Shown one piece after another: positions 29,657 through 39,307 of a DNA stretch of 64,000 nt. How positions within the stretch are numbered: position 1 is the stretch's first letter; the number at the start of each line of letters is the position of its first letter. This DNA comes from JAEUOS01 sp965279115 (GTDB lineage Bacteria; Pseudomonadota; Gammaproteobacteria; Burkholderiales; JAEUOS01): positions 4,960,001 to 5,024,000 of the forward strand of contig OZ257137.1 of assembly GCA_965279115.1 (NCBI GenBank), given 5' to 3'. The position numbers were made by a program, and so were the translations under genes. The notes under the pieces were generated by a model that saw only the letters and a program-made list of their open reading frames with translations, was not told where the DNA came from and ran no database searches.

Positions 29657-31429
29657 ATGGGAAGCACGCACATCATTCCGCTGCATGCAGTGGAAGGCCA
29701 GATTCGACTCAAGACACGTGCCAAGGGGCGCCAACCCGATCCACAATCCGCGGCGGAAGTCGCCGCCGTGCTCGGCGGCGCGCCGCGTCGGCGCGACCTG
29801 CTCATCGAGCACCTGCATCGCATCCAGGACAGGTTCGGTCGACTCGCCGAGCGGCATCTGGTGGCACTGGCCTGGGAAATGAAGGTCGGCATGGCCGAAG
29901 TCTTCGAGGTCGCGACGTTCTATCATCATTTCGATGTGGTGCGCGATGCGGAGGCTGACGCGCCAGCGAAGCTGACAGTGCGAGTCTGCGAGTCGCTGTC
30001 CTGCGAGTTGGCGGGGGGGCGCGCGCTTCTCGAGCGCCTGCCACAATTGCTTGGCGCGAACGTCAGGGTGGTCGCCGCGCCATGTGTCGGGCGATGCGAG
30101 CAGGCGCCTGCGGTGGTGGTGGGACAAAATGCGCTGCCGCGCGCGACCCTGGCGTCAGTCAAGGCGGCGGTCACCGGTGGTGCGACGCGGCATCCCGTGG
30201 CGACGGACCGGACACGTTTCGACCCGGTGGATTTCGTGAACCCCGCGAAAACGCCTGGTCCGGCGGCACAGGCCGCTCCGGGCTATGCCGGATACGCGAC
30301 CTATCGCAGGTCCGGGGGCTACGACCTGCTCGCCGAGTGCCTGGCCGGCAAGCGCGATGCCGAATCCCTGATTGCGGCCATGGAGCATTCCGGATTGCGC
30401 GGGCTCGGCGGCGCGGGCTTTCCCACCGGGCGCAAATGGCGCATCGTGCGGGCGGAGCCGGGGCCCAAGGTGATGGCGGTCAACATCGATGAAGGCGAGC
30501 CCGGCACGTTCAAGGACCGTACCTACCTCGAACGCGACCCGCACCGGTTCCTGGAGGGCATGCTGATCGCCGCTTGGGTCACGGGGGTCGGTTCGATCTA
30601 CATCTACCTGCGCGACGAGTACCACGGTTGCCGTGCCATCCTCGAGAAGGAGATCGCGCGCCTAGCGGCCGATCCACCCTGCGCATTGCCGGCCATCGAA
30701 CTGCGGCGTGGTGCCGGCGCCTATATCTGCGGGGAGGAGTCGGCGATGATCGAGTCGATCGAGGGCAAGCGCGGCGAGCCCAGGCTGCGGCCGCCCTATG
30801 TCGCGCAGGTAGGGTTGTTCGGCTACCCGACCCTCGAGCACAACTTCGAGACGGTTTACTGGGTGCGCGACATCCTTACCCGCGGCGCGGACTGGTTTGC
30901 CGGTTTCGGGCGCAACGGGCGCCGCGGGCTGCGCTCCTTCTCGGTGTCCGGCAGGGTGAAGCGGCCGGGCATGCACCTGGCACCGGCCGGGATCACGGTC
31001 CGCGAACTCATAGTCGAATACTGTGGGGGCATGCAGGATGGCCATTCGTTCCATGCCTACCTGCCGGGTGGCGCTTCCGGCGGCATCCTGCCGGCCAGCC
31101 TCGGGGATGTGCCGCTGGATTTCGATACGCTCCAGCCGCATGGTTGCTTCATCGGCTCGGCTGCGGTGATGATCCTGTCCGACAAGGACAGGGCACGCGA
31201 CGCCGCGCTCAACGTGATGAATTTCTTCAAGCACGAGTCCTGTGGCCAGTGCACCCCGTGTCGGGTGGGCACGGCCAAGGCGGCCGCGCTCATGGCCGCG
31301 CCGAAGTGGGATCTCGACACGCTGGAGGACTTGAGCCAGGTGATGGGTGATGCGTCCATCTGCGGCCTGGGCCAGGCGGCGCCGAATCCGATCCGCTGTA
31401 TCGCGAAATACTTTCCGCAAGAGGTCTAG
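29657..31429 (+). CDS. NAD-linked formate dehydrogenase, fused NuoE-NuoF-like (gamma-beta) subunit
   Basis: 590-residue diaphorase subunit that passes electrons from the catalytic subunit to NAD+. Residues about 30-165 are a NuoE/thioredoxin-like [2Fe-2S] domain with Cys111, 116, 143 and 147 (C-x4-C ... C-x3-C). The rest is NuoF-like: GLRGLGGAGFPTGRKWRIV and NIDEGEPGTFKDRTYLERDPHR are the NADH/FMN sites, GAGAYICGEESAMIESIEG continues the FMN pocket, and SCGQCTPCRVG plus SICGLG carry the [4Fe-4S] cluster. In FdsGBA-type enzymes the two domains are separate proteins (FdsG and FdsB); here they are one. The ATG at 29657 has an AGG upstream. Followed after three bases by the catalytic subunit. Confidence 0.92.
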   Translation: MGSTHIIPLHAVEGQIRLKTRAKGRQPDPQSAAEVAAVLGGAPRRRDLLIEHLHRIQDRFGRLAERHLVALAWEMKVGMAEVFEVATFYHHFDVVRDAEADAPAKLTVRVCESLSCELAGGRALLERLPQLLGANVRVVAAPCVGRCEQAPAVVVGQNALPRATLASVKAAVTGGATRHPVATDRTRFDPVDFVNPAKTPGPAAQAAPGYAGYATYRRSGGYDLLAECLAGKRDAESLIAAMEHSGLRGLGGAGFPTGRKWRIVRAEPGPKVMAVNIDEGEPGTFKDRTYLERDPHRFLEGMLIAAWVTGVGSIYIYLRDEYHGCRAILEKEIARLAADPPCALPAIELRRGAGAYICGEESAMIESIEGKRGEPRLRPPYVAQVGLFGYPTLEHNFETVYWVRDILTRGADWFAGFGRNGRRGLRSFSVSGRVKRPGMHLAPAGITVRELIVEYCGGMQDGHSFHAYLPGGASGGILPASLGDVPLDFDTLQPHGCFIGSAAVMILSDKDRARDAALNVMNFFKHESCGQCTPCRVGTAKAAALMAAPKWDLDTLEDLSQVMGDASICGLGQAAPNPIRCIAKYFPQEV

Positions 31430-31432
31430 AGC

Positions 31433-34276
31433 ATGAACGCACCGCTGAAACTGGAAGTGCCCGCGAGTGTCGTCGCATTCAAGGTCAATGGCCGCGACGT
31501 CGAGGCCTTCGACGGCGAATCCATCCTCAACGCCGCCAAGCGCAACGGCGTGGACATTCCGCATCTTTGCTACAAGGAAGGCTACCGGGCCGATGGCAAC
31601 TGCCGGGCATGCGTGGTCGAGATCAAGGGCGAGCGCGTGCTTGCCCCGTCGTGCTGCCGTGCCGCGACGCCAGGCATGGAGGTGACCACCAATTCGCCAC
31701 GCGCCGAAAAGTCGCAGAAAATGGTGCTCGAACTGCTGCTTTCCGACATGCCGGACAAGCAGTACAAGCCTGACTCGGAACTCGATGCCTGGACCAGGAA
31801 GCTCGGCGTGACCGAAGCGCGCGAGTCCCTGAAGTCGGCGCCGCGCCTGAGTCCGAATCCCGACCTGTCGCACCCCGCGATCGCGGTCAACCTCGACGCA
31901 TGCATCCAGTGCACCCGCTGCGTGCGCGCCTGTCGGGAGGAGCAGGTGAACGACGTGATCGGCTACGCCATGCGTGGCGATCATTCGAAGATCGTCTTCG
32001 ACCTCGATGACGCGATGGGGGAATCGAGTTGCGTGGCCTGTGGCGAGTGCGTGCAGGCCTGCCCGACCGGGGCATTGATGCCGGCCAACAACGTTGGTCT
32101 GATCAAGCCGGACAAGAAGGTGGAGTCGGTATGTCCGTATTGCGGCGTGGGGTGCCAGCTTACCTACAACGTCAAGGACAACCGCATCCTTTCGGTGGAA
32201 GGCCGCGACGGTCCGGCCAACCACAGCCGGTTGTGCGTCAAGGGACGTTACGGCTTCGACTACGTGCATCACAAACAGCGCCTCACCAGGCCGCTGATCC
32301 GCCGCGCCGGCGCGCCCAAGAGCGGCGACTTCGTGATGGACCCGGCGCATCTGAGCGAGATATTCCGCGAAGCCAGCTGGGAGGAGGCGCTGGAGGTTGC
32401 CGCGGGCGGCCTCAAGGCGCTGCGTGATGCGCACGGCAAATACGCGCTCGCGGGTTTCGGGTCAGCCAAGGGCAGCAATGAGGAGGCCTATCTTTTTCAG
32501 AAGCTGGTACGCACCGGATTTGGCAGCAACAACGTCGATCACTGCACCAGGCTGTGTCACGCCTCGTCGGTGTCGGCGCTGCTCGAAGGCGTGGGTTCGG
32601 GTGCGGTGTCAAACCAGGTGTCGGACGTGCGCCATGCCGAGCTGGTGCTGGTGATTGGTGCCAATCCGACCTCCAACCATCCGGTGGCCGCGACCTGGAT
32701 CAAGAACGCGGCAAAGAGCGGCACCAGGCTGGTGGTCGCCGATCCGCGCCGCAATGACCTGCATCGCAATGCGTGGCGCTACCTGCAGTTCAAGGCCGAT
32801 ACCGATGTTGCCCTGCTCAACGCGATGATGCACACCATCGTCGACGAAGGCCTGGTCAACGAATCCTTCGTGAAGGACCGCACCAGCGGTTACGAGGCAT
32901 TGGCGCATAACGTCAAGGGATATGCGCCGGAGAAGATGGAAAGCATCTGCGGCATTCCCGCGGCCACCATCCGCGAGGTCGCGCGAGCCTTTGCCACCGC
33001 AAAGAGCGCGATGATCCTGTGGGGCATGGGCGTTTCCCAGCATATCCATGGCACCGACAACGCACGATGCCTGATCGCCCTGTGCATGATGACCGGCCAG
33101 ATCGGGCGGCCCGGCACCGGCTTGCATCCCCTGCGCGGCCAGAACAACGTGCAGGGCGCTTCCGACGCCGGACTGATCCCGATGATGTATCCGGACTATC
33201 GCCGTGTCGACAATCCAGAAGCCAATGCGAAGTTCGAGAAACTCTGGAACACAAAGCTCGACACCAAGCCCGGCCTGACGGTGGTGGAGATCATGGGCAA
33301 GGCGATGGCGCCCGATACTGACCCGCAAAAGATCTGGGGCATGTACATCATGGGCGAAAACCCGGCGATGTCCGACCCCGACCTGCAGCATGCGCGCGAG
33401 GCGATGGCCAACCTGAAATGCCTGGTGGTGCAGGACATCTTCATGACCGAAACCGCCTATCTGGCGGACGTCGTCCTGCCTGCCTCGGCCTTTCCGGAAA
33501 AGACCGGCACCTTCAGCAATACCGACCGCATGGTCCAGCTCGGGCGCCGTGCGCTCGATTGCCCGGGGGATGCGCGGCAGGACCTGTGGATCATTCAGGA
33601 AATCGCGCGGCGCATCGGACTCGACTGGAATTATCAGGGAGAGGATAGCGGGGTCGCGCAGGTGTTTGATGAAATGCGCCACGCCATGCCCTCCATTGGC
33701 GGGATGACCTGGGACAGGCTCAATGCCGAATCGGGTCTTACTTATCCGCTTGAGGCCGAAGGCGATCCCGGTACGCCGGTGGTGTTCACCGAGCGTTTCC
33801 CGACGCCCACGGGCCGCGCCAAGCTGGTGCCTGCCGACCTGATCCCGGCGGCGGAACAACCGGATCGCGAGTATCCGTTCGTGCTCATCACCGGCAGGCA
33901 GCTGGAGCATTGGCATACGGGTTCCATGACGCGGCGCGCTTCGGTGCTGGACGTGATCGAGCCGTATGCAGTGGCCTTGATTCACCCGCTCGACCTTGAG
34001 AAGCTGGGGGCCGTGCCAGGCGACATCGTCACCGTCGAATCAAGACGCGGCAAGGTGGTTCTGCACGCCCGCGCCGAGGAAGGCACGCCGCGCGGCGGCG
34101 TCTTCCTGCCGTTCTGCTACTACGAGGCCGCGGCGAACCTGTTGACCAATCCGGCGCTCGATCCGTTCGGCAAGATCCCGGAGTTCAAGTATTGCGCAGT
34201 CAGGGTGAGCAAGGGTGGGTCACTGACACCCCTATCGAGCTACGGGGGCGGCAAGGCGATGGCGGCCGCGCGCTGA
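31433..34276 (+). CDS. fdsA: Formate dehydrogenase catalytic (alpha) subunit, Mo-bis-MGD, cysteine type
   Basis: 947-residue molybdenum enzyme that oxidises formate to CO2. From the N-terminus it has a [2Fe-2S] domain (HLCYKEGYRADGNCRACVVEI), two ferredoxin-type [4Fe-4S] motifs (CIQCTRCVRACRE and CVACGECVQACPTG), the [4Fe-4S] of the MopB fold (CPYCGVGCQLTY), and the bis-MGD catalytic domain. The molybdenum ligand is Cys371 in DHCTRLCHASS, a TGC codon, so no selenocysteine is needed. With the fused subunit upstream it forms a soluble NAD+-reducing formate dehydrogenase. The small FdsD subunit and the FdhD sulfurtransferase are not found here and must be elsewhere. It supplies NADH from formate released by the oxalate pathway. 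Confidence 0.94.
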   Translation: MNAPLKLEVPASVVAFKVNGRDVEAFDGESILNAAKRNGVDIPHLCYKEGYRADGNCRACVVEIKGERVLAPSCCRAATPGMEVTTNSPRAEKSQKMVLELLLSDMPDKQYKPDSELDAWTRKLGVTEARESLKSAPRLSPNPDLSHPAIAVNLDACIQCTRCVRACREEQVNDVIGYAMRGDHSKIVFDLDDAMGESSCVACGECVQACPTGALMPANNVGLIKPDKKVESVCPYCGVGCQLTYNVKDNRILSVEGRDGPANHSRLCVKGRYGFDYVHHKQRLTRPLIRRAGAPKSGDFVMDPAHLSEIFREASWEEALEVAAGGLKALRDAHGKYALAGFGSAKGSNEEAYLFQKLVRTGFGSNNVDHCTRLCHASSVSALLEGVGSGAVSNQVSDVRHAELVLVIGANPTSNHPVAATWIKNAAKSGTRLVVADPRRNDLHRNAWRYLQFKADTDVALLNAMMHTIVDEGLVNESFVKDRTSGYEALAHNVKGYAPEKMESICGIPAATIREVARAFATAKSAMILWGMGVSQHIHGTDNARCLIALCMMTGQIGRPGTGLHPLRGQNNVQGASDAGLIPMMYPDYRRVDNPEANAKFEKLWNTKLDTKPGLTVVEIMGKAMAPDTDPQKIWGMYIMGENPAMSDPDLQHAREAMANLKCLVVQDIFMTETAYLADVVLPASAFPEKTGTFSNTDRMVQLGRRALDCPGDARQDLWIIQEIARRIGLDWNYQGEDSGVAQVFDEMRHAMPSIGGMTWDRLNAESGLTYPLEAEGDPGTPVVFTERFPTPTGRAKLVPADLIPAAEQPDREYPFVLITGRQLEHWHTGSMTRRASVLDVIEPYAVALIHPLDLEKLGAVPGDIVTVESRRGKVVLHARAEEGTPRGGVFLPFCYYEAAANLLTNPALDPFGKIPEFKYCAVRVSKGGSLTPLSSYGGGKAMAAAR

Positions 34277-34351
34277 CGGGCGGGTCCCCGCGCGTGGCGC
34301 CTTGATTCGCGGGGTGTGTCCGACAGGACGGCGCCGCGAATTTCCAAAAAG

Positions 34352-34365
34352 ATGATTCAGGTCAA
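34352..34365. promoter_or_regulatory. Fnr-like operator upstream of oxc
   Basis: ATGATTCAGGTCAA matches the oxalate-island pattern with one change in the first half (A for T). Its centre is 30.5 bases before a TACACT (34389-34394) that can act as -10. It lies 70 bases before the oxc start. Confidence 0.5.
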
Positions 34366-34435
34366 GTGCACGTCGAAGCATCGCCTCGTACACTGCGCCC
34401 GCTTCAACCTAACCAGAGGGGAAAGGGATATCAAC

Positions 34436-36151
34436 ATGTCCAGCGATACAACGACACCGGAACTGACCGACGGTTTTCACCTTGTCGTCGATGCGCTCAA
34501 GTGCAACGGCATCGACACCATCTTCGGCCTGGTCGGCATTCCCATCACCGACCTCGCCCGGCTGGCGCAGGCCGAAGGAATGCGCTTCATCGGGTTTCGC
34601 CATGAACAGCACGCCGGCAACGCCGCGGCGATCGCGGGCTATCTCACCCAGAAGCCCGGCATCTGCCTGACGGTGTCGGCGCCCGGCTTCCTCAATGGCC
34701 TGACCGCGCTCGCCAACGCGACCACCAACTGCTTCCCGATGATACTCATCAGCGGTTCGTCGGAACGCGAGATTGTCGACCTGCAACAGGGCGACTACGA
34801 GGAAATGGACCAGCTCAATGCGGCCAGGCCTTATGCCAAGGCCGCGTACCGCGTGCTGCATGCCGAAGACATCGGAATTGGCGTGGCGCGCGCGATTCGC
34901 GCCGCGGTTTCAGGCCGCCCGGGCGGCGTGTACCTGGACCTGCCTGCCAAGCTGCTCGCGCAGACGCTGGACGCCGAGCGCGGACGCAAGTCGCTGGTGA
35001 AGGTGGTCGATCCTGCGCCGCGCCAGATCCCCGCACCGGATGCGGTGGCACGCGCGATCGATGTGCTCAAGTCCGCCAAGCGGCCGTTGATCCTGCTCGG
35101 CAAGGGCGCCGCATACGCGCAGGCGGACGCCGCGATTCGGGCATTGGTCGAAAAATCGGGAATTCCCTACCTGCCGATGTCGATGGCCAAGGGCCTCCTG
35201 CCGGACAACCACCCGCAATCGGCATCGGCCGCGCGCTCCTATGTGCTTGCGGAAGCAGACGTGGTCATGCTCGTCGGTGCGCGCCTGAACTGGCTCTTGT
35301 CCCATGGCAAGGGCAAGACCTGGGGCGCACCGAATGCCAAGAAATTCGTACAGATCGACATCGCGCCAACCGAGATCGACAGCAATGTGGAAATCGCGGC
35401 GCCCGTCATCGGCGATATCGGTTCCTGCGTGTCCGCCCTGGTGTCAGCCATCGACGCCGGGTTCCCCAAGGTAGACGCTGCATGGACCGGCGCGATCAAC
35501 GAGCGCAAGGAAAAGAACCTCGCCAAGATGGCTGCGACGCTCGACCTGAATCCGTCGCCGATGAATTTCCACAGCGCGCTCCGGGCGATCCGCGACGTGC
35601 TGCGCGACCGTCCCGACATTTACCTCGTCAACGAGGGCGCCAACACGCTCGATTTCGCGCGCTCCATCATCGACATGCAGGAGCCGCGCAAGCGCCTCGA
35701 TTCCGGCACCTGGGGCATCATGGGCATCGGCATGGGCTTCTCCATTGGCGCCGCCGTCACCATGGGCAAGCAGGTGATCGCCGTCGAAGGCGACAGCGCC
35801 TTCGGCTTTTCCGGCATGGAAGTCGAAACCATCTGCCGATATGACTTGCCGGTATGCATCGTTGTCTTCAACAACAACGGTGTCTACAAGGGGACCGATG
35901 TCAATCCGACCGGCGGCAAGGATGTTGCGCCGACCGTTTTCGTCAAGGGCGCGCGCTATGACCGCATGATGGAGGCGTTTGGCGGCATCGGTCGTCATGC
36001 GACCACGCCTGCCGAGCTGACAGCTGCGCTCAAGGAAGCCATCGCCTCCGGCAAGCCCACGCTCATCAACGCCGTCATCGACGAGAAGGCGGGCACCGAA
36101 AGCGGACGCATCGGCAATCTCAATCCGCAAAGCGGCGCGAAGAAGAAGTGA
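34436..36151 (+). CDS. oxc: Oxalyl-CoA decarboxylase
   Basis: 571-residue thiamine-diphosphate enzyme that turns oxalyl-CoA into formyl-CoA and CO2. The N-terminal domain has GIDTIFGLVGIPITDLARLAQAEG and FRHEQHAGNAAAIAGYLT, with the ThDP-activating Glu in RHEQHAG. NCFPMILISGSSEREIVDLQQGDYEEMDQ is a block specific to Oxc. The C-terminal ThDP/Mg motif is GDSAFGFSGMEVETICRYDLPV followed by FNNNGVYKG. The ATG at 34436 is preceded by GAAAGGG; the frame is open upstream but without family similarity. Paired in function with the formyl-CoA:oxalate CoA-transferase at 42207-43478, which regenerates oxalyl-CoA. An Fnr-like operator lies upstream. Confidence 0.97.
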   Translation: MSSDTTTPELTDGFHLVVDALKCNGIDTIFGLVGIPITDLARLAQAEGMRFIGFRHEQHAGNAAAIAGYLTQKPGICLTVSAPGFLNGLTALANATTNCFPMILISGSSEREIVDLQQGDYEEMDQLNAARPYAKAAYRVLHAEDIGIGVARAIRAAVSGRPGGVYLDLPAKLLAQTLDAERGRKSLVKVVDPAPRQIPAPDAVARAIDVLKSAKRPLILLGKGAAYAQADAAIRALVEKSGIPYLPMSMAKGLLPDNHPQSASAARSYVLAEADVVMLVGARLNWLLSHGKGKTWGAPNAKKFVQIDIAPTEIDSNVEIAAPVIGDIGSCVSALVSAIDAGFPKVDAAWTGAINERKEKNLAKMAATLDLNPSPMNFHSALRAIRDVLRDRPDIYLVNEGANTLDFARSIIDMQEPRKRLDSGTWGIMGIGMGFSIGAAVTMGKQVIAVEGDSAFGFSGMEVETICRYDLPVCIVVFNNNGVYKGTDVNPTGGKDVAPTVFVKGARYDRMMEAFGGIGRHATTPAELTAALKEAIASGKPTLINAVIDEKAGTESGRIGNLNPQSGAKKK

Positions 36152-36211
36152 CCAATATGCCCGATCCGGGCGCAAGCGGTGAACGCGGTTTTTGCCTTGT
36201 GCGGGACGGGC

Positions 36212-36225
36212 TTGACCAACGTCAA
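36212..36225. promoter_or_regulatory. Distal Fnr-like operator upstream of fhs
   Basis: TTGACCAACGTCAA is a full match to TTGAY-N4-RTCAA. Its centre is 40 bases (about four helical turns) upstream of the proximal copy, so two dimers could bind the same face. Confidence 0.6.
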
Positions 36226-36251
36226 GAATCCCGCACAAGGCCGAGTGCTTC

Positions 36252-36265
36252 TTGACATCTGTCAA
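36252..36265. promoter_or_regulatory. Proximal Fnr-like operator upstream of fhs
   Basis: TTGACATCTGTCAA fits the pattern fully. The centre is 29.5 bases before a TAAATT (36288-36293) that can act as -10, the same geometry as at fds and frc. Confidence 0.65.
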
Positions 36266-36359
36266 GGTTCCGCGCCGGCGCGCAAACTAAATTTCATCGC
36301 ACACAAGTTCACGCCCCCACAAGGGCCACGACGCAACAGCAGGCTAAACGAGGACCACA

Positions 36360-38036
36360 ATGCCCAAATCCGATATCGAGATCGCACAGGCCGCAACCAT
36401 GCAACGCATCGCGCAGGTGGCGCGCGAGAAGCTTGGCATCAGCGACGAACACCTCGTGCCCTATGGCCATCACAAGGCCAAGCTCTCACTCGAGTTCATT
36501 GAAACGCTCAAGGACCGCCCGAACGGCAAGCTGATCCTCGTCACCGCGATCAACCCGACCCCGGCCGGCGAAGGCAAGACCACAACGACAGTCGGCCTGG
36601 GGGACGCGTTGAACCACATCGGCAAGAAGGCGATCATCGCCCTGCGCGAACCTTCCCTCGGTCCGGTGTTCGGCGTCAAGGGTGGTGCTGCGGGCGGCGG
36701 CTATGCGCAGGTCGTGCCGATGGAAGACATCAACCTGCACTTCACCGGCGATTTTTCGGCCATCGCGCTGGCCAACAACCTGCTGGCAGCGGCCATCGAC
36801 AACCACATCCACCACGGCAACGAACTGGGCATCGACATCCGTCGCATCCAGTGGAAGCGCGTGGTCGACATGAATGACCGTTCGCTGCGCGACATCACCA
36901 TCGCGCTGGGCGGCACCGCCAACGGCTACCCGCGCGAGGACGGCTTCGACATCGTGGTGGCCTCCGAGGTGATGGCGATCTTCTGCCTGGCCACCTCGCT
37001 CAAGGACCTGAAGGAGCGTCTCGGCAACATCATCGTCGCCTATACCCGCGACCAGAAGCCGGTGCGCGCGCGCGACCTCAAGGTGCACGGGGCGATGACC
37101 GTGTTGCTCAAGGACGCGCTGGCGCCGAACCTGGTGCAGACCCTCGAAAACAATCCCGCGTTCATCCACGGTGGCCCGTTCGCCAACATCGCACACGGCT
37201 GCAATTCGGTGATCGCCACCCAGACCGCGCTCAAGCTGGCCGACTACGTGGTGACCGAAGCCGGTTTCGGCGCCGACCTGGGGGCCGAGAAGTTCGTCGA
37301 CATCAAGTGCCGCAAGTCGGGCCTGCGTCCGAGCGCGGTGGTGATCGTCGCCACGGTGCGTGCGCTCAAGTACCACGGTGGCGTCGACCTCAAGGTGATC
37401 AATACCGAGAACCTCGCCGCTCTGGAGAAGGGCATTGCCAACCTCGAACGTCACGTGCACAACGTGACCAAGAACTACGGCATGCCGTGCGTGGTTTCGA
37501 TCAACCATTTCATCCACGACACCGAGGCCGAGCACGCGCTCCTGCGCGACAAATTGTCCCGGCTGGGCGTGCCGGTGGTCTTGGCAAAGCACTGGGCGGA
37601 CGGTGGCAAGGGGGCTGCGGAAGTCGCGCGTGAGGTTGTCAAGCTGTGCGAGATGCCGAACAACTTCTCCTTCGTCTACGAAGACAGCGATCCGCTGTGG
37701 GAGAAGATGAAGAAGATCACGTCCAAGATCTATGGGGCGGCCGACATCACCGCCGACAACAAGATCCGCAACCAGATCAAGAAGCTGCAGGAGGACGGTT
37801 ACGGCCACTACCCGATCTGCGTGGCCAAGACGCAGTATTCATTTTCGACCGACGCTGCATTGCGTGGCGCCCCGAGCGGCCACGTCCTGAATATTCGCGA
37901 AGTTCGGCTGGCCGCCGGGGCGGAATTCATCGTCATGGTGTGTGGCGATGTAATGACCATGCCGGGCCTGCCCAAGGTGCCGTCGGCCGAGGTCATCGAT
38001 CTGGATGACAACGGCAAGGTCGTTGGCCTGTTCTGA
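36360..38036 (+). CDS. fhs: Formate-tetrahydrofolate ligase
   Basis: 558-residue formyltetrahydrofolate synthetase, which loads formate onto tetrahydrofolate with ATP. The P-loop is in INPTPAGEGKTTTTVGLGDAL, and REPSLGPVFGVKGGAAGGGYAQVVPMEDINLHFTGD is the next signature. HGGPFANIAHGCNSV and VVTEAGFGADLGAEKF follow. Length is standard. In the oxalate island it would give a route for formate into biosynthesis (purines, serine cycle) in parallel with oxidation by formate dehydrogenase. Two Fnr-like operators sit in the 208-base gap upstream, the only promoter of the island with two. Confidence 0.97.
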   Translation: MPKSDIEIAQAATMQRIAQVAREKLGISDEHLVPYGHHKAKLSLEFIETLKDRPNGKLILVTAINPTPAGEGKTTTTVGLGDALNHIGKKAIIALREPSLGPVFGVKGGAAGGGYAQVVPMEDINLHFTGDFSAIALANNLLAAAIDNHIHHGNELGIDIRRIQWKRVVDMNDRSLRDITIALGGTANGYPREDGFDIVVASEVMAIFCLATSLKDLKERLGNIIVAYTRDQKPVRARDLKVHGAMTVLLKDALAPNLVQTLENNPAFIHGGPFANIAHGCNSVIATQTALKLADYVVTEAGFGADLGAEKFVDIKCRKSGLRPSAVVIVATVRALKYHGGVDLKVINTENLAALEKGIANLERHVHNVTKNYGMPCVVSINHFIHDTEAEHALLRDKLSRLGVPVVLAKHWADGGKGAAEVAREVVKLCEMPNNFSFVYEDSDPLWEKMKKITSKIYGAADITADNKIRNQIKKLQEDGYGHYPICVAKTQYSFSTDAALRGAPSGHVLNIREVRLAAGAEFIVMVCGDVMTMPGLPKVPSAEVIDLDDNGKVVGLF

Positions 38037-38166
38037 GGCGCGTGGGAATGTGAATTGCCGGCGGGCCTCATCGGGCAGGACACGCGGCTTGATGAGGGCT
38101 GCGGCCGGAGGTTTTGGTGCGTTGCGGAATTAAATGGCCGCATAGTTCGTGCAATCAAAAAAACAA

Positions 38167-38172
38167 TACAAT
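38167..38172 (+). promoter_or_regulatory. Possible -10 element upstream of the TTT transporter genes
   Basis: TACAAT lies 42 bases before the binding-protein start, in the 177-base gap after fhs. I see no TTGAY-N4-RTCAA site in this gap, so the transporter may be read from fhs or controlled otherwise. Confidence 0.3.
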
Positions 38173-38213
38173 CCGGCGCTGTTTTTTTGAGCGCTAACCA
38201 AAGGAGAGTTGCA

Positions 38214-39218
38214 ATGAATATTTCCAGACTGGTTCGGGCCGTGACCGCCTGTTTCGCCATGGTCGCCGCGTCCGCAGCGACGGCCGCGTGGGAGCCCACA
38301 AAGTCGGTCGAGTTTGTCGTGCCGGCAGGTACCGGCGGCGGTGCTGACCAGATGGCCCGTTTCATCCAGGGCATCGTGGCCAAGGGCAACCTGATGAAGC
38401 AACCCCTGATCGTGGTCAACAAGGGGGGCGGCGCCGGCGCCGAAGGTTTCCTTGAAGTCAAGGGCGCCAAGGGCGATCCGCACAAGATCATCATCACGCT
38501 GTCAAACCTCTTCACCACACCCATGGCCACCGGCGTGCCTTTCAACTGGAAGGACCTGACCCCTGTGTCCATGATGGCGCTTGACCAGTTCGTGTTGTGG
38601 GTCAATGCCGAATCGCCCTACAAGACCGCCAAGGAATACGTCGATGCGGTGAAGAAAGCGGGCCCCAACAAGTTCAAGATGGGCGGCACCGGTTCGCGCC
38701 AGGAAGACCAGATCATCACGGTGGCGATCGAAAAGCAGACCGGCGCCAAGTTCACCTACATTCCCTTCAAGGGGGGCGGTGACGTGGCGGTTCAACTGGT
38801 CGGCAAGCATATCGATTCGTCGGTGAACAACCCGATCGAAGCGGTCGCGCAGTGGCGCGGCGGCAAGCTGCGTCCGTTGTGCGTGTTCGATGACGAGCGC
38901 ATGCCGTACAAGCAGAAGGTCACCGAGAACATGTCCTGGTACGACATCCCGCCCTGCAAACAGGCCGGCGTCGACGTCGACTACCTGATGTTGCGCGGCA
39001 TCTTCATGCCCCCGGGCGTGACCGAGGATCAGAAAGTGTTCTATGTCGACCTGATGAAAAAGGTGCGCGCGACGCCCGAATGGAAGGACTTCATGGAGAA
39101 GGGCGCCTTCAACACGACTGCCCTGATGGGTGACGACTATCGGACCTGGGTCGGCAAGGAAGAGCAGCGCCACCAGCAGTTGATGAAGGAAGCAGGCTTC
39201 CTCGCCGGCTCCAAGTAG
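38214..39218 (+). CDS. TTT transporter periplasmic binding protein (TctC-like)
   Basis: 334-residue binding protein of the tripartite tricarboxylate transporter family with a Sec signal (MNISRLVRAVTACFAMVAASAATA). The mature part starts AWEPTKSVEFVVPAGTGGGADQMARFI, the Bug-type ligand loop, and later has GGTGSRQEDQIITVAIEKQTG and FIPF-like YIPFKGGGDVAVQLVG. AAGGAGAG stands before the ATG at 38214. It is followed by the small and large membrane subunits, so the transporter is complete. Its place between oxc/fhs and frc suggests the ligand is oxalate or a related small carboxylate; that is inference from context only. Confidence 0.88.
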   Translation: MNISRLVRAVTACFAMVAASAATAAWEPTKSVEFVVPAGTGGGADQMARFIQGIVAKGNLMKQPLIVVNKGGGAGAEGFLEVKGAKGDPHKIIITLSNLFTTPMATGVPFNWKDLTPVSMMALDQFVLWVNAESPYKTAKEYVDAVKKAGPNKFKMGGTGSRQEDQIITVAIEKQTGAKFTYIPFKGGGDVAVQLVGKHIDSSVNNPIEAVAQWRGGKLRPLCVFDDERMPYKQKVTENMSWYDIPPCKQAGVDVDYLMLRGIFMPPGVTEDQKVFYVDLMKKVRATPEWKDFMEKGAFNTTALMGDDYRTWVGKEEQRHQQLMKEAGFLAGSK

Positions 39219-39307
39219 ACACTGCGCGGGCCCCCGGTTCCGGCGCCTGACGGCCGGAACCGGTTTCCCCTGCGTGCACCCTGTCCAACCCTTGATGGAC
39301 TACTGCC

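Noticed and set aside
32537..32551. Selenocysteine in the formate dehydrogenase catalytic subunit
   Set aside because: The molybdenum-ligand position is a TGC (Cys371), with no in-frame TGA, so this is the cysteine type.
38037..38213. An Fnr-like operator before the TTT binding-protein gene
   Set aside because: No sequence close to TTGAY-N4-RTCAA is present. The best partial match (AATCAA near 38151-38156) has no left half.
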